The notes beneath the pieces were generated by a model, which worked only from the letters and a program-made list of their open reading frames with translations, did not search any database and had not been told where the DNA came from. A stretch of 64,000 bases of DNA from Flagellimonas nanhaiensis (lineage in GTDB: Bacteria > Bacteroidota > Bacteroidia > Flavobacteriales > Flavobacteriaceae): NCBI RefSeq assembly GCF_003382275.1, contig NZ_QTJX01000001.1, positions 1,302,001 through 1,366,000 of the forward strand, read 5' to 3'. Each line of letters starts with the position of its first letter. Within the stretch, counting starts at the first letter, position 1. The translations under genes and the position numbers were made by a program. Shown piece after piece: positions 8,488 through 16,816 of this stretch.

Positions 8488-8842
8488 CTCCCCCCCCCTC
8501 TAAAATTGATTTTTTAGTACATATTTTCCACACAAAAAGTACCTTAAGAATTCACAAAAAGGTTGATTCTCCATCAATCCAAATCCCCTTTCCATCAATT
8601 TACCAGTGCTATTCATAAATCCAGAAAGCCCAAAAACCAATCATGGGCATAATATTGCTGATTAAAGAATATTGGAATTGACTGAAATCCTTGATTTTCT
8701 TTTCACATACTGATTGGAAAAAAAAAGAAACATTGAAATGTTAATTACAGGGCATTTCCATTGAAGGTCCAGTTCAATAAAAATTGGTTTTATCGTTTCG
8801 CCCTATTTCATAAAAACTATAGCCTCAGCAAACATTCAAGCT
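8488..8842. other. 355-base intergenic region before the T9SS adhesin operon
   Basis: No convincing gene. It opens with a run of nine C (8490-8498) directly after uvrA, unusual in this AT-rich DNA. A weak hairpin (TTGAT/ATCAA near 8563-8580) and A-rich tracts follow. A 65-codon plus-strand frame at 8761-8958 overlaps the adhesin start and is not credible. The adhesin promoter must lie here, but no exact TAnnTTTG was found; TATCGTTTCG near 8791 is the nearest candidate. Confidence 0.5.
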
Positions 8843-11800
8843 ATGCAACTCTCCAAATCGTATTCGCACCAAAACAAAAGAAACCATATAAATTATACCC
8901 TAGTGTTTCTTTTACTCTTGATCACTTTTACCAGTGCAGGGAACACTACAATACATAATAACATCAAAACTGTTTCTTTGGACAACGCTGGTCATTGGGC
9001 AAATCGGGCTGTTCAGATCACATCAAAAGAATTCCTGGAAAGCAACAGCTACTACGCCCCAGGAATTGCGGCCATTCTTACTACAACCTCAACCGACTTT
9101 TTTGGAGGCTCACCTGGCTGTTCTTATATAAATATAAAAGTTGATGTTTACAATACCAGCACCAATGGTGAATCCTTGAACATTACTACGATAGATCTTG
9201 GACCGGACATAACCATAGATTCCTTTACAGGTGATGACAACGGGAATGACATCCTAGAAACCAATGAAACCTGGTCGTTCTATGCCACAAGGAAGATCTT
9301 GGACAGCGAAAAAGCCATTGATCAAGCGGAGGACTCCGCTTATGTGGAAGCAGAAGTGGTGGGACAGCCTGGGGTTACCGTAAAGGATTTTTCCCATGGG
9401 TTTGATATAAACGACAATTTTCCCACAAGAACAAATTTATCCTCCTGTACATATGGATTGGCACTTATAAAAACGGGGAAAAGCAAAAATGTTTTAGGAG
9501 AAGACGGTGGATGCGCCTTTATTGAATATACTTTTCTGGTGACCCACAATGGTGACCCAGCCGAAGGCTTTGAGTCAGTGGAAGTATATGACACTAACAT
9601 AGGGGGATTCATTGCAGGAGGACCTATTGAAGGGGATATTATCAATTTTGGGTCCTTGGACCCAAATGAAGAGTGGGTATACAAGGTCAGCTATCCCCTT
9701 ACCGCAGAGGATCTTTTGGAAGGGCAAGTAGAAGGGCAAGCCTATGTAACAGCTAGCTCCTCATTGGATACCAATATAATTGGTTCTGATATCTCAGATT
9801 TTGAAGATTATTCTGAAGATCGGCCTACCATTATTGACATTCCAGAATGTGTTCCAAGAATAGGACTCCTGTTGACCGCAAAGACCAAAGACGGTTTCGG
9901 GGAAGATGGGGGTTGTGCCCTTATTGAATATAGGGCATCAGTAACCAATCTAAGTGGGGTTGATCAAACCCTTGGAGATGTGACGTTGTCAAGTCTTGAT
10001 TTACCCCTTGCTTTTGTGGGTCCAGAAGGGGATCTTGGTGATGATGGCCTTATGGGTTCCGGGGAAACCTGGACCTATACAGCTACCTATATTATTACCG
10101 CAGACGATATCACCAGCGGTGAGGTGCAGAACCGAGCTTATGTTACCGCTAATTTACAAGGGCCCGTACTTATAACTGTAGAAGATCTTTCGGATTACGA
10201 GAATTTGCAAGAAGATCGCCCAACAGTGACTGATCTCTCCCAATGTATGCCTATCATCGGATTGATAAAAACAGGTGTGCTCAATGAAGACTGTACCTCC
10301 ATTACCTATACGTTTACCGTCACCAATGAAAGCAGCAATGATCAAGTACTGGAAAATGTTCTACTTGAAGATCTAGATATTCCCCTCACTATAGAAGGTC
10401 CCGAAGGGGATCTCAACGATGATACCTTTTTGGATTTGGATGAAACCTGGACCTATACGGCCACCTACCCCGTTAAAATCCAGGATATTAATCTCGGTTT
10501 TGTTGATAATCTAGCCCGTGTTACCGCTGACGTTATAGGGGTTCCAGGTTTATCGGTGGAAGATCTATCCCATGATTTCGATGTAAACGAAGATGGTGAT
10601 ACCACCGTTGATCTTTCAAGCTGCCAGACCCCATCCATTGGTCTGATCAAAGAAAGTAGTCTTGTGGACATTGACCAAGATGGCTGTCCAGAAAGCATAC
10701 TATATGAGTTTACCCTGACCAATACCGGGGATGCAGATTTGAAACCGATCATACTGAAAGATGATGAACTTTTGGGGGGAGAAGTTCCCGGCCCTGATCC
10801 AAACACCGACGAAGGAAACGATGACCTATTATCCGTGGGTGAAAGTTGGAGTTATTTCGCACTGTATGCCCTGACCCAACAAGATATTGATGATGGTTTT
10901 GTAATGAACCAAGCTTCTGTTACCGCAGAAACACTGGGCGGGAATACCCAGGTGCAGGATGATTCCGATGATAATAGCCTTGCTGAGAATGACCCCACCA
11001 ATACCATTGTTCCCAATAATGCCTGTACAGACGGTGCGGCTGATTTGGAACTGCTCAAGGAAGGAACACTGGTGGATATTGACCAAGATGACTGTTTTGA
11101 AACCATCGGATACACCTTTACGGTCACCAACACCGGAGGTGTGGACTTGGATTCAGTTACCTTGGAAGATGAACTTTTGGGGGGAGAACTTTCAGGCCCT
11201 GTCCCGGGAAGTGATAATGGTGATGACGGCATACTTTCCGTGGGAGAAAGCTGGACCTACGAAGCCCTCTACGCCTTGACCCAACAAAATATCGATGACG
11301 GTTCCGTGGATAACCAAGCTACTGTATCTGCCCAACCTGTGGGATTTGATGCCACCATTTCGCAAAATACCGCGGCCAACACCCTTGTTCCCAATGATGC
11401 CTGTACCGATGGTGCTGCGGGCCTCGATCTGATCAAGGTAGGTACCCTCATCGATGTCAATCAAGATGGATGTGACGATAGTATATTCTACACATTCACC
11501 TTGACCAATATTGGCAGTGTGGATTTGGAAGAGGTAAAGGTGGAAGATGGGATTCTCGGTGGAGAGCTGACTCCAGATTCATCCAGTGATGTGGGGAACG
11601 ATGGGATACTTTCCCAAGGAGAGAGCTGGACCTACGAGGCCCTATATGCTTTGATCCAACAGGATATCAATAAGGGTTCTGTGGATAATGAAGCTACCGC
11701 GACCGCCCAGCCTGTGGGCAGTGACGCCACCATTACACAGGACGCTATGGCCAATACAATCGTGCCCGGTGATGCCTGCAATTATGGTTCCGCCCGTCTG

Positions 11801-12508
11801 GGATTAATAAAGGAAGGAGTGCTTACGGATACGGACTCGGATGAGTGTCCAGAAAGCATCTTATACACCTTTACTTTGACCAATAATGGCAGCTTGGACC
11901 TGGATTCAGTGGAAATAATTGATGAAATGTTGAGTGGAGTGATTTCTTTGGACACATCAAGTGATCAGGGCAACGATGGGATACTTTCGGTAGGAGAAAG
12001 TTGGACCTATAGCAGTCTTTACGCCATTATCCAATTGGACATTGATCAAGGAAAGGTCGAGAACCAAGCTAGGGTATCCGCCCAGCCCGTGGGACTGGAT
12101 GCCCAAGTTTTGGATTTATCAGATGATAACAGCCTTGACGAAGACCAGCCCACCATTACCATAGTACCAATGGACGCCTGTAGCACCGATGATGATGATC
12201 CGAATTTTGAGATTTACACAGGAATCACCCCAAATGGGGATGGCATCAACGATTACTTCAGAATAGATGGTATAGAAAGCTATCCCAATAATACCTTGAG
12301 AATATTCAATAGATGGGGTGTTCTGATCTATGAAACTGAAGGATATGGTCTTGAAAACAATCTTTTCAAAGGATTTTCTGAAGGGAGGGCAACCATTTTA
12401 AAGGAAAGGACGCTTCCTAGTGGAACCTATTTCTACATATTGACGTTTCCCAATGAAAATCCTGGACAGGAAAATTACTCTGGCTATATCTATATCAACC
12501 GGGATTAA
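8843..12508 (+). CDS. Secreted repeat adhesin with T9SS type B sorting domain
   Basis: 1221 residues. A signal peptide (residues about 18-32, LVFLLLLITFTSA) is followed by eight tandem domains of 125-134 residues, the first divergent, resembling DUF11/DUF7507 beta-sandwich repeats. Typical motifs are YTFTLTN, ESWTYEALYALTQQDI, and an Asp-rich DxDxDGC near each N-terminus; each repeat ends in a cysteine (V-P-x-D-A-C). The last about 85 residues are a gliding motility-associated type B C-terminal domain (ITPNGDGINDYF, IFNRWG, LPSGTYFYIL, GYIYINR), the T9SS export signal. Heads an operon with a PorP/SprF gene (20 bases on) and an OmpA gene, the usual partners of SprB-like surface adhesins. Confidence 0.92.
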   Translation: MQLSKSYSHQNKRNHINYTLVFLLLLITFTSAGNTTIHNNIKTVSLDNAGHWANRAVQITSKEFLESNSYYAPGIAAILTTTSTDFFGGSPGCSYINIKVDVYNTSTNGESLNITTIDLGPDITIDSFTGDDNGNDILETNETWSFYATRKILDSEKAIDQAEDSAYVEAEVVGQPGVTVKDFSHGFDINDNFPTRTNLSSCTYGLALIKTGKSKNVLGEDGGCAFIEYTFLVTHNGDPAEGFESVEVYDTNIGGFIAGGPIEGDIINFGSLDPNEEWVYKVSYPLTAEDLLEGQVEGQAYVTASSSLDTNIIGSDISDFEDYSEDRPTIIDIPECVPRIGLLLTAKTKDGFGEDGGCALIEYRASVTNLSGVDQTLGDVTLSSLDLPLAFVGPEGDLGDDGLMGSGETWTYTATYIITADDITSGEVQNRAYVTANLQGPVLITVEDLSDYENLQEDRPTVTDLSQCMPIIGLIKTGVLNEDCTSITYTFTVTNESSNDQVLENVLLEDLDIPLTIEGPEGDLNDDTFLDLDETWTYTATYPVKIQDINLGFVDNLARVTADVIGVPGLSVEDLSHDFDVNEDGDTTVDLSSCQTPSIGLIKESSLVDIDQDGCPESILYEFTLTNTGDADLKPIILKDDELLGGEVPGPDPNTDEGNDDLLSVGESWSYFALYALTQQDIDDGFVMNQASVTAETLGGNTQVQDDSDDNSLAENDPTNTIVPNNACTDGAADLELLKEGTLVDIDQDDCFETIGYTFTVTNTGGVDLDSVTLEDELLGGELSGPVPGSDNGDDGILSVGESWTYEALYALTQQNIDDGSVDNQATVSAQPVGFDATISQNTAANTLVPNDACTDGAAGLDLIKVGTLIDVNQDGCDDSIFYTFTLTNIGSVDLEEVKVEDGILGGELTPDSSSDVGNDGILSQGESWTYEALYALIQQDINKGSVDNEATATAQPVGSDATITQDAMANTIVPGDACNYGSARLGLIKEGVLTDTDSDECPESILYTFTLTNNGSLDLDSVEIIDEMLSGVISLDTSSDQGNDGILSVGESWTYSSLYAIIQLDIDQGKVENQARVSAQPVGLDAQVLDLSDDNSLDEDQPTITIVPMDACSTDDDDPNFEIYTGITPNGDGINDYFRIDGIESYPNNTLRIFNRWGVLIYETEGYGLENNLFKGFSEGRATILKERTLPSGTYFYILTFPNENPGQENYSGYIYINRD
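9449..12181 (+). repeat. Seven well-conserved tandem domain repeats within the adhesin
   Basis: Using the cysteine that closes each unit as boundary, units begin at 9449, 9851, 10247, 10625, 11027, 11405 and 11780, with lengths 402, 396, 378, 402, 378, 375 and 402 bases, all whole codons. The last four are the most alike at DNA level (shared GAAAGCTGGACCTAC-like and GCCCAACCTGTGGG-like stretches), pointing to recent duplication or gene conversion. Confidence 0.85.
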
Positions 12509-12528
12509 TACATCCAAATAACATCTTG

Positions 12529-13518
12529 ATGAAAGTAAAAATCAGACTTTTTCAAAAAAACAAAATCCATTCAAGCATAATCAATCAATTGGTTGTGCTC
12601 TTGTTTCTAGTCATTTCCAATATTATTAAAGCTCAACAAGATCCTCAATACACCCAATACATGTACAATACACAAATTGTAAACCCTGCATACACTGGGT
12701 CAAGGGAGGTGTTAAGTTTTGGTATGCTAGGACGAACACAATGGATCAACCTGGATGGTTCTCCACAAACTGGAACACTTTCCGTTAATACTCCAATTGG
12801 TTTATATAAAAATATGGGGCTCGGGTTATCTATTGTATATGATCAAATTGGACCAGCAATGGAATCAAACGTAGTTGTGGACTATTCCTACTCCATTCAA
12901 CTGGCAAGAAGGAACATTAGCAAGTTGTCCTTTGGATTGAAAGCTGGGGCTGACATGTTGGACGTGGATTATTCAAAATTGAACATCTTCGATCCCAATG
13001 ATCCATTCTTTCAAACTACTGTGGACAATGAACTTCAACTTCAGGTTGGAGCTGGTATTTACTTTCATACCCAAAAATTCTATGCAGGTTTTTCTGTTCC
13101 AAATTTTCTGAATTCAAAACATTTTGACGAGGCTTCCCTAAACAATCAAGATTTGGAAAATATTGCAGTGGAACGATTGCATTATTTCTATATCATGGGT
13201 TATGTTTTTGATTTGTCACCCAGCTTAAAGTTTAAACCGGCCACGCTTGTAAAATTTGTTAGCGGCGCTCCATTACAATGGGATATGTCCGCCAATTTTT
13301 TAATTAGTGAAAAACTGGCTCTCGGAGGTTCCTACCGTTGGAACTCTTCCCTGAGTGGGTTGGTGGGTTTTCAGGTCAATAGATCTATTTTCGTGGGTCT
13401 GGCCTATGATTACCAGTCAACGGCCATCAAGGACTATAGCAATGGATCCTATGAAGCTTTTCTAAGATTCGATATTTTCAATAAATCGGATAGGATACTT
13501 ACACCACGATTTTTCTAA
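12529..13518 (+). CDS. PorP/SprF family T9SS-associated outer-membrane protein
   Basis: 329 residues from the ATG at 12529 (the frame also opens at TTG 12526). A signal peptide ends near IIKAQ; the mature start carries the family hallmark QDPQYTQYMYN followed by NPAYTGSR. The rest is predicted beta-barrel with alternating aromatic and polar residues, ending in an aromatic C-terminus (TPRFF). PorP/SprF proteins are outer-membrane partners that help export and attach large type B-domain proteins. It lies 20 bases after the adhesin and 11 bases before the OmpA gene, so the three are almost certainly one transcript, with this protein as dedicated partner of the adhesin. Confidence 0.93.
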   Translation: MKVKIRLFQKNKIHSSIINQLVVLLFLVISNIIKAQQDPQYTQYMYNTQIVNPAYTGSREVLSFGMLGRTQWINLDGSPQTGTLSVNTPIGLYKNMGLGLSIVYDQIGPAMESNVVVDYSYSIQLARRNISKLSFGLKAGADMLDVDYSKLNIFDPNDPFFQTTVDNELQLQVGAGIYFHTQKFYAGFSVPNFLNSKHFDEASLNNQDLENIAVERLHYFYIMGYVFDLSPSLKFKPATLVKFVSGAPLQWDMSANFLISEKLALGGSYRWNSSLSGLVGFQVNRSIFVGLAYDYQSTAIKDYSNGSYEAFLRFDIFNKSDRILTPRFF

Positions 13519-13529
13519 AATACCTCCCA

Positions 13530-15464
13530 ATGTCAAAAAACACTTTGTTAGTACTACTGATTACATTTTTAAATTTTTACATTCTAAACGCTCAAAAGTC
13601 AACCCTAAAAAAAGCCGATGAGGAATTCGATACGTTCGCTTATATCGATGCCCGTGAGATTTACTTAAACATAGTAAAAGAAGGATATGATTCACCGCAA
13701 GTATACAAGAAATTGGGAGATACTTATTACTTCAATAGTGAATACACGGAAGCGGTGAAATGGTATGAGTGGTTAATAAGGAAATACCCCAATAACATAG
13801 AATCCATATATTACTATAGGGTTGCCCAAAGTCTAAAAAGTATTGGAGAGTATCAGAAATCAAAAAAAATGATGGGAGAATTTGCAAGCAAGTCGGCCAA
13901 TTCTGTCATAGCCCAAAACTTCATGGCCAACTACCCGTCGCTGGACAGTTTAATCGATTTTGAGTCTGAAAAGTTTGATGTGGTCAATGCAACAAAGCTT
14001 TTATCCAGTTCAGATTTTGGACCTTCCTTTTATATGGATAAAATCGTTTACGCTTCATCATCCAGCAATACCAAAGGCAACAAAATTCATCAGTGGAACG
14101 GTCTCCCCTATTTAGATCTATACGAAGCTGAAATAAGAAAAGATGGAGAACTAGCAAATCCAGAACCACTTAAAGGAGAAATCAATACTCCTTTTCATGA
14201 ATCCTCCGCAGCTTTTACTAAAGATGGTGGCACAATCTATTTTACCAGAAACAACTACATAAACGGAAAGAAAAAAAGAAACAAGGAGAAACTTATGAGC
14301 CTAAAAATCTATAAGGCCGTGAAAAAGAAAAATGGTTCTTGGGGTGATGTCGAAGAACTTCCATTCAATAGTGACTCATATTCCGTTGCGCATCCAGCTT
14401 TAAGCCCGGACGAAAAAAAACTTTATTTCTCATCAGACATGCCGGGGACACATGGGCAATCTGACATTTGGTATGTTGATGTCCTAAACCATATGCTCTA
14501 TGGAGACCCGGTAAACCTAGGACCAGAAATCAACACAGAAGCTCGAGAGACTTTTCCATTCATCAGTAAAAATAACAACCTGTATTTTGCAAGTGATGGG
14601 CATTTAGGACTAGGTGGGCTTGATATTTTTGCAATTTCGTTAAATAAAAATGGTGAGTTTGAGGAGGTAACCAATTTAAAAAAACCTATAAACTCAAATA
14701 AGGACGACTTTGGCTTTATCTTCAAAGAAGATACGCAATTAGGTTATCTTTCCTCAAATAGAGGAGGAATCAAAGGAAGTAGTTCCGATGATATCTACAA
14801 AGTTGTGCAAAGTTGTGGTAAAATCAACATTCAAGGTATCATTTCAGATGCCAGCACAGGAAAACCTCTTGAAAATTCTCGTGTCGTATTAATGGATAGG
14901 AATAGTGTGGTTTTGAATACGGTTTCAACGGATGCCGGCGGGAATTATAACTTCAATGCACCAATAGATTGTGATAAGGAATACATTGTAAAAGCGGAAT
15001 ACAAAGATTATCTTCCCAATGAAAGAAGTGTAACAACCCCAAGGGGAACTGCAGTTCTTCAGATTGATCTGGAGTTAATACCACCTGATTGTCCTATAGA
15101 TGATCTTGGATGTAGATTGAACCTGCAACCCATCTATTTTGATTACGGCAAACACTTCATAAGAGCCGATGCCGAGGTGGAACTTGCTAAAATCCTGGAG
15201 GCCATGAAACAATATCCGGAGCTAACCATCCATATCGAGTCTCATACAGATTCAAGATCAAGTGCCGACTTTAACTTACGGTTATCTGAAAAACGGGCAA
15301 CTGCAACCTTAGAGTGGTTAGTAGCTAAAGGTATATCAAGAAACCGCCTTTCTGCAAAAGGGTATGGAGAAACCCAATTGTTGAACGAGTGCTCAAACGG
15401 GGTAAGATGCTCAGATAATCAGCATCAGTTAAATAGAAGGTCAATGTTCATTATTCAAAATTAA
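13530..15464 (+). CDS. TPR-PD40-CarboxypepD_reg-OmpA protein (PorE-like)
   Basis: 644 residues. Signal peptide, then TPR-like repeats (about 25-120, ADEEFDTFAYIDAREIYLNI), a PD40 beta-propeller (about 160-410; blades such as HPALSPDEKKLYFSSD and KDGGTIYFTRN), a carboxypeptidase regulatory-like domain (about 430-510) and a C-terminal OmpA domain (about 530-640) with peptidoglycan-binding residues in HTDSRSSADFNLRLSEKRA. This order matches Porphyromonas PorE (PG1058), a periplasmic link between the T9SS outer-membrane machinery and peptidoglycan. As third gene of the adhesin operon it probably anchors the adhesin-PorP complex. Confidence 0.92.
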   Translation: MSKNTLLVLLITFLNFYILNAQKSTLKKADEEFDTFAYIDAREIYLNIVKEGYDSPQVYKKLGDTYYFNSEYTEAVKWYEWLIRKYPNNIESIYYYRVAQSLKSIGEYQKSKKMMGEFASKSANSVIAQNFMANYPSLDSLIDFESEKFDVVNATKLLSSSDFGPSFYMDKIVYASSSSNTKGNKIHQWNGLPYLDLYEAEIRKDGELANPEPLKGEINTPFHESSAAFTKDGGTIYFTRNNYINGKKKRNKEKLMSLKIYKAVKKKNGSWGDVEELPFNSDSYSVAHPALSPDEKKLYFSSDMPGTHGQSDIWYVDVLNHMLYGDPVNLGPEINTEARETFPFISKNNNLYFASDGHLGLGGLDIFAISLNKNGEFEEVTNLKKPINSNKDDFGFIFKEDTQLGYLSSNRGGIKGSSSDDIYKVVQSCGKINIQGIISDASTGKPLENSRVVLMDRNSVVLNTVSTDAGGNYNFNAPIDCDKEYIVKAEYKDYLPNERSVTTPRGTAVLQIDLELIPPDCPIDDLGCRLNLQPIYFDYGKHFIRADAEVELAKILEAMKQYPELTIHIESHTDSRSSADFNLRLSEKRATATLEWLVAKGISRNRLSAKGYGETQLLNECSNGVRCSDNQHQLNRRSMFIIQN

Positions 15465-15478
15465 TTCAATAATTACCT

Positions 15479-15497
15479 GAATAACAAATAGTTATTC
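15479..15497 (+). terminator. Weak AT-rich hairpin after the T9SS operon
   Basis: GAATAAC/GTTATTC with loop AAATA, followed by CTTTTCTTG. Low stability, but well placed 15 bases after the OmpA stop. Confidence 0.4.
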
Positions 15498-15579
15498 TTT
15501 TCTTGATTTTTTTGGCACGCTGCTTGATATTATTTGGTTGGATGTAAATAATTACATCTGGAACTTAAAACCTTATAGT

Positions 15580-16758
15580 ATGAAAAAGTTAGTACTCATT
15601 ATAGCAGCAGTGCTCTTGGGTGTTCCAAATATCCAAGCGGCCAAAGAAGATACCGCTTTCATAACCAGTGCGTATCGATATGGAAACTCATTCATTTTTG
15701 TAGAAAATGGGGTAACTTTTTCAGTGTACCCCGACGGCGAGTTTGATTTCTACATGGATAACAGGGTCAATGTTGGTGTTGGTGCCCGTATTGGAAATGT
15801 AGGCATTACTTTCAATTCAGGGTATAACTACAATCCCTATGTACAGTACGATGATTATGGTGCTGTGATCCAAGTGGAAAACATTCCCATCTATTATGAT
15901 TATTACGGTCGTGTAAATCAAATTGGTGGAGTGGATATCTGGTACAGAAATGGTAGGGTAAGACGTTTAGGTGGATTGCATGTTTATTACAATGGTGGAG
16001 TATTCAGCCATTATACAGGGTTCATAAACATTTATAACAGACATTATGTTTACAGACCATTTCATAGGTATTTTGCCAGACCTGCTGTTGGATTCTGTAA
16101 TGTATACTACAGACCATATAGAAGGTATTACTCCCCTGTAAGATATACCTACTATAGACCATATAGGTATAACCATAGAAGGGCTTATACCAGAATTGGC
16201 AAGACATATAGAAATGATTATCGCCATAGAAGGGATAACATCTATAGAAATGATAAAAGGGTTGCTGTAAGAAACAATAGGGTCAGAAGAGACCAAGGTG
16301 ACTATGGAAGAAACAACCGTACAGTTGGACGACAAAACTATTACAAAAAGGGAAATACAGTTTCCCGAAGCAACAATACGGTCAGGAGAGATGCAGGAAC
16401 TAAAAGAACGGTAAAACGTAACAACAATTATAGAAAAGGAGATGCAGTATCCCGTGGAAATAGAACCGTAACCCAGAGACAGGTGACCCGATCACCTCAA
16501 AAGAAAACGGTTACTAGAAGACAGGTAACCTCTACTCCAAACCGTAAAACAGTTACAAGAAGTAGTAGAACCAGTACCTACAAAAAGCCACAAACAAGAG
16601 GCAAATCAAGTAGGGCTGTTGTTACCAGGGGAAATACTCCCAAAAGGTCTGTTTCCAGAAGTACAAAAAGTACTGTTAAAAGAAACTCTGGAAATACAAA
16701 TTATAGAAGAAGTGGAAATTCTGGAACTCGAACAAGAAGTACTTCCAGAAGGCAATAA
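15580..16758 (+). CDS. Secreted, extremely basic low-complexity protein
   Basis: 392 residues from ATG 15580, which gives a clean signal peptide (MKKLVLIIAAVLLGVPNIQA); the frame extends 14 codons upstream to 15538. Residues about 20-140 form a Tyr/Gly-rich region with repeated YYDYYGR, GGVDIWYRNGR and GGLHVYYNGG motifs, suggesting short beta repeats. Residues about 150-200 are Tyr/Arg-rich (YRPYRRYY). The C-terminal half is R/K/T/S/N-rich with imperfect repeats of the RRQVTxxPxxKTVTR type. Almost no acidic residues occur after residue 200. Binding to DNA, polyanionic polysaccharide or LPS outside the cell is an inference; no enzyme motif seen. Confidence 0.8.
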   Translation: MKKLVLIIAAVLLGVPNIQAAKEDTAFITSAYRYGNSFIFVENGVTFSVYPDGEFDFYMDNRVNVGVGARIGNVGITFNSGYNYNPYVQYDDYGAVIQVENIPIYYDYYGRVNQIGGVDIWYRNGRVRRLGGLHVYYNGGVFSHYTGFINIYNRHYVYRPFHRYFARPAVGFCNVYYRPYRRYYSPVRYTYYRPYRYNHRRAYTRIGKTYRNDYRHRRDNIYRNDKRVAVRNNRVRRDQGDYGRNNRTVGRQNYYKKGNTVSRSNNTVRRDAGTKRTVKRNNNYRKGDAVSRGNRTVTQRQVTRSPQKKTVTRRQVTSTPNRKTVTRSSRTSTYKKPQTRGKSSRAVVTRGNTPKRSVSRSTKSTVKRNSGNTNYRRSGNSGTRTRSTSRRQ

Positions 16759-16787
16759 AGATAGTTTTTAGGTTGGTTAGTTGTTTA

Positions 16788-16816
16788 CCCCGTAGTTGGA
16801 TTTATCCGCTACGGGG
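16788..16816. terminator. Bidirectional terminator between basic protein and flippase genes
   Basis: Stem CCCCGTAG (16788-16795) with CTACGGGG (16809-16816), 13-base loop, then TTTTT on the plus strand. The right arm contains the flippase stop codon. The minus-strand T run is short, so it works mainly on the plus strand. Confidence 0.7.

Noticed and set aside
9449-12181. CRISPR-like regular spacing of repeats
   Set aside because: The periodicity (375-402 bases) is of protein-coding domains in one open frame, not short identical repeats with spacers.
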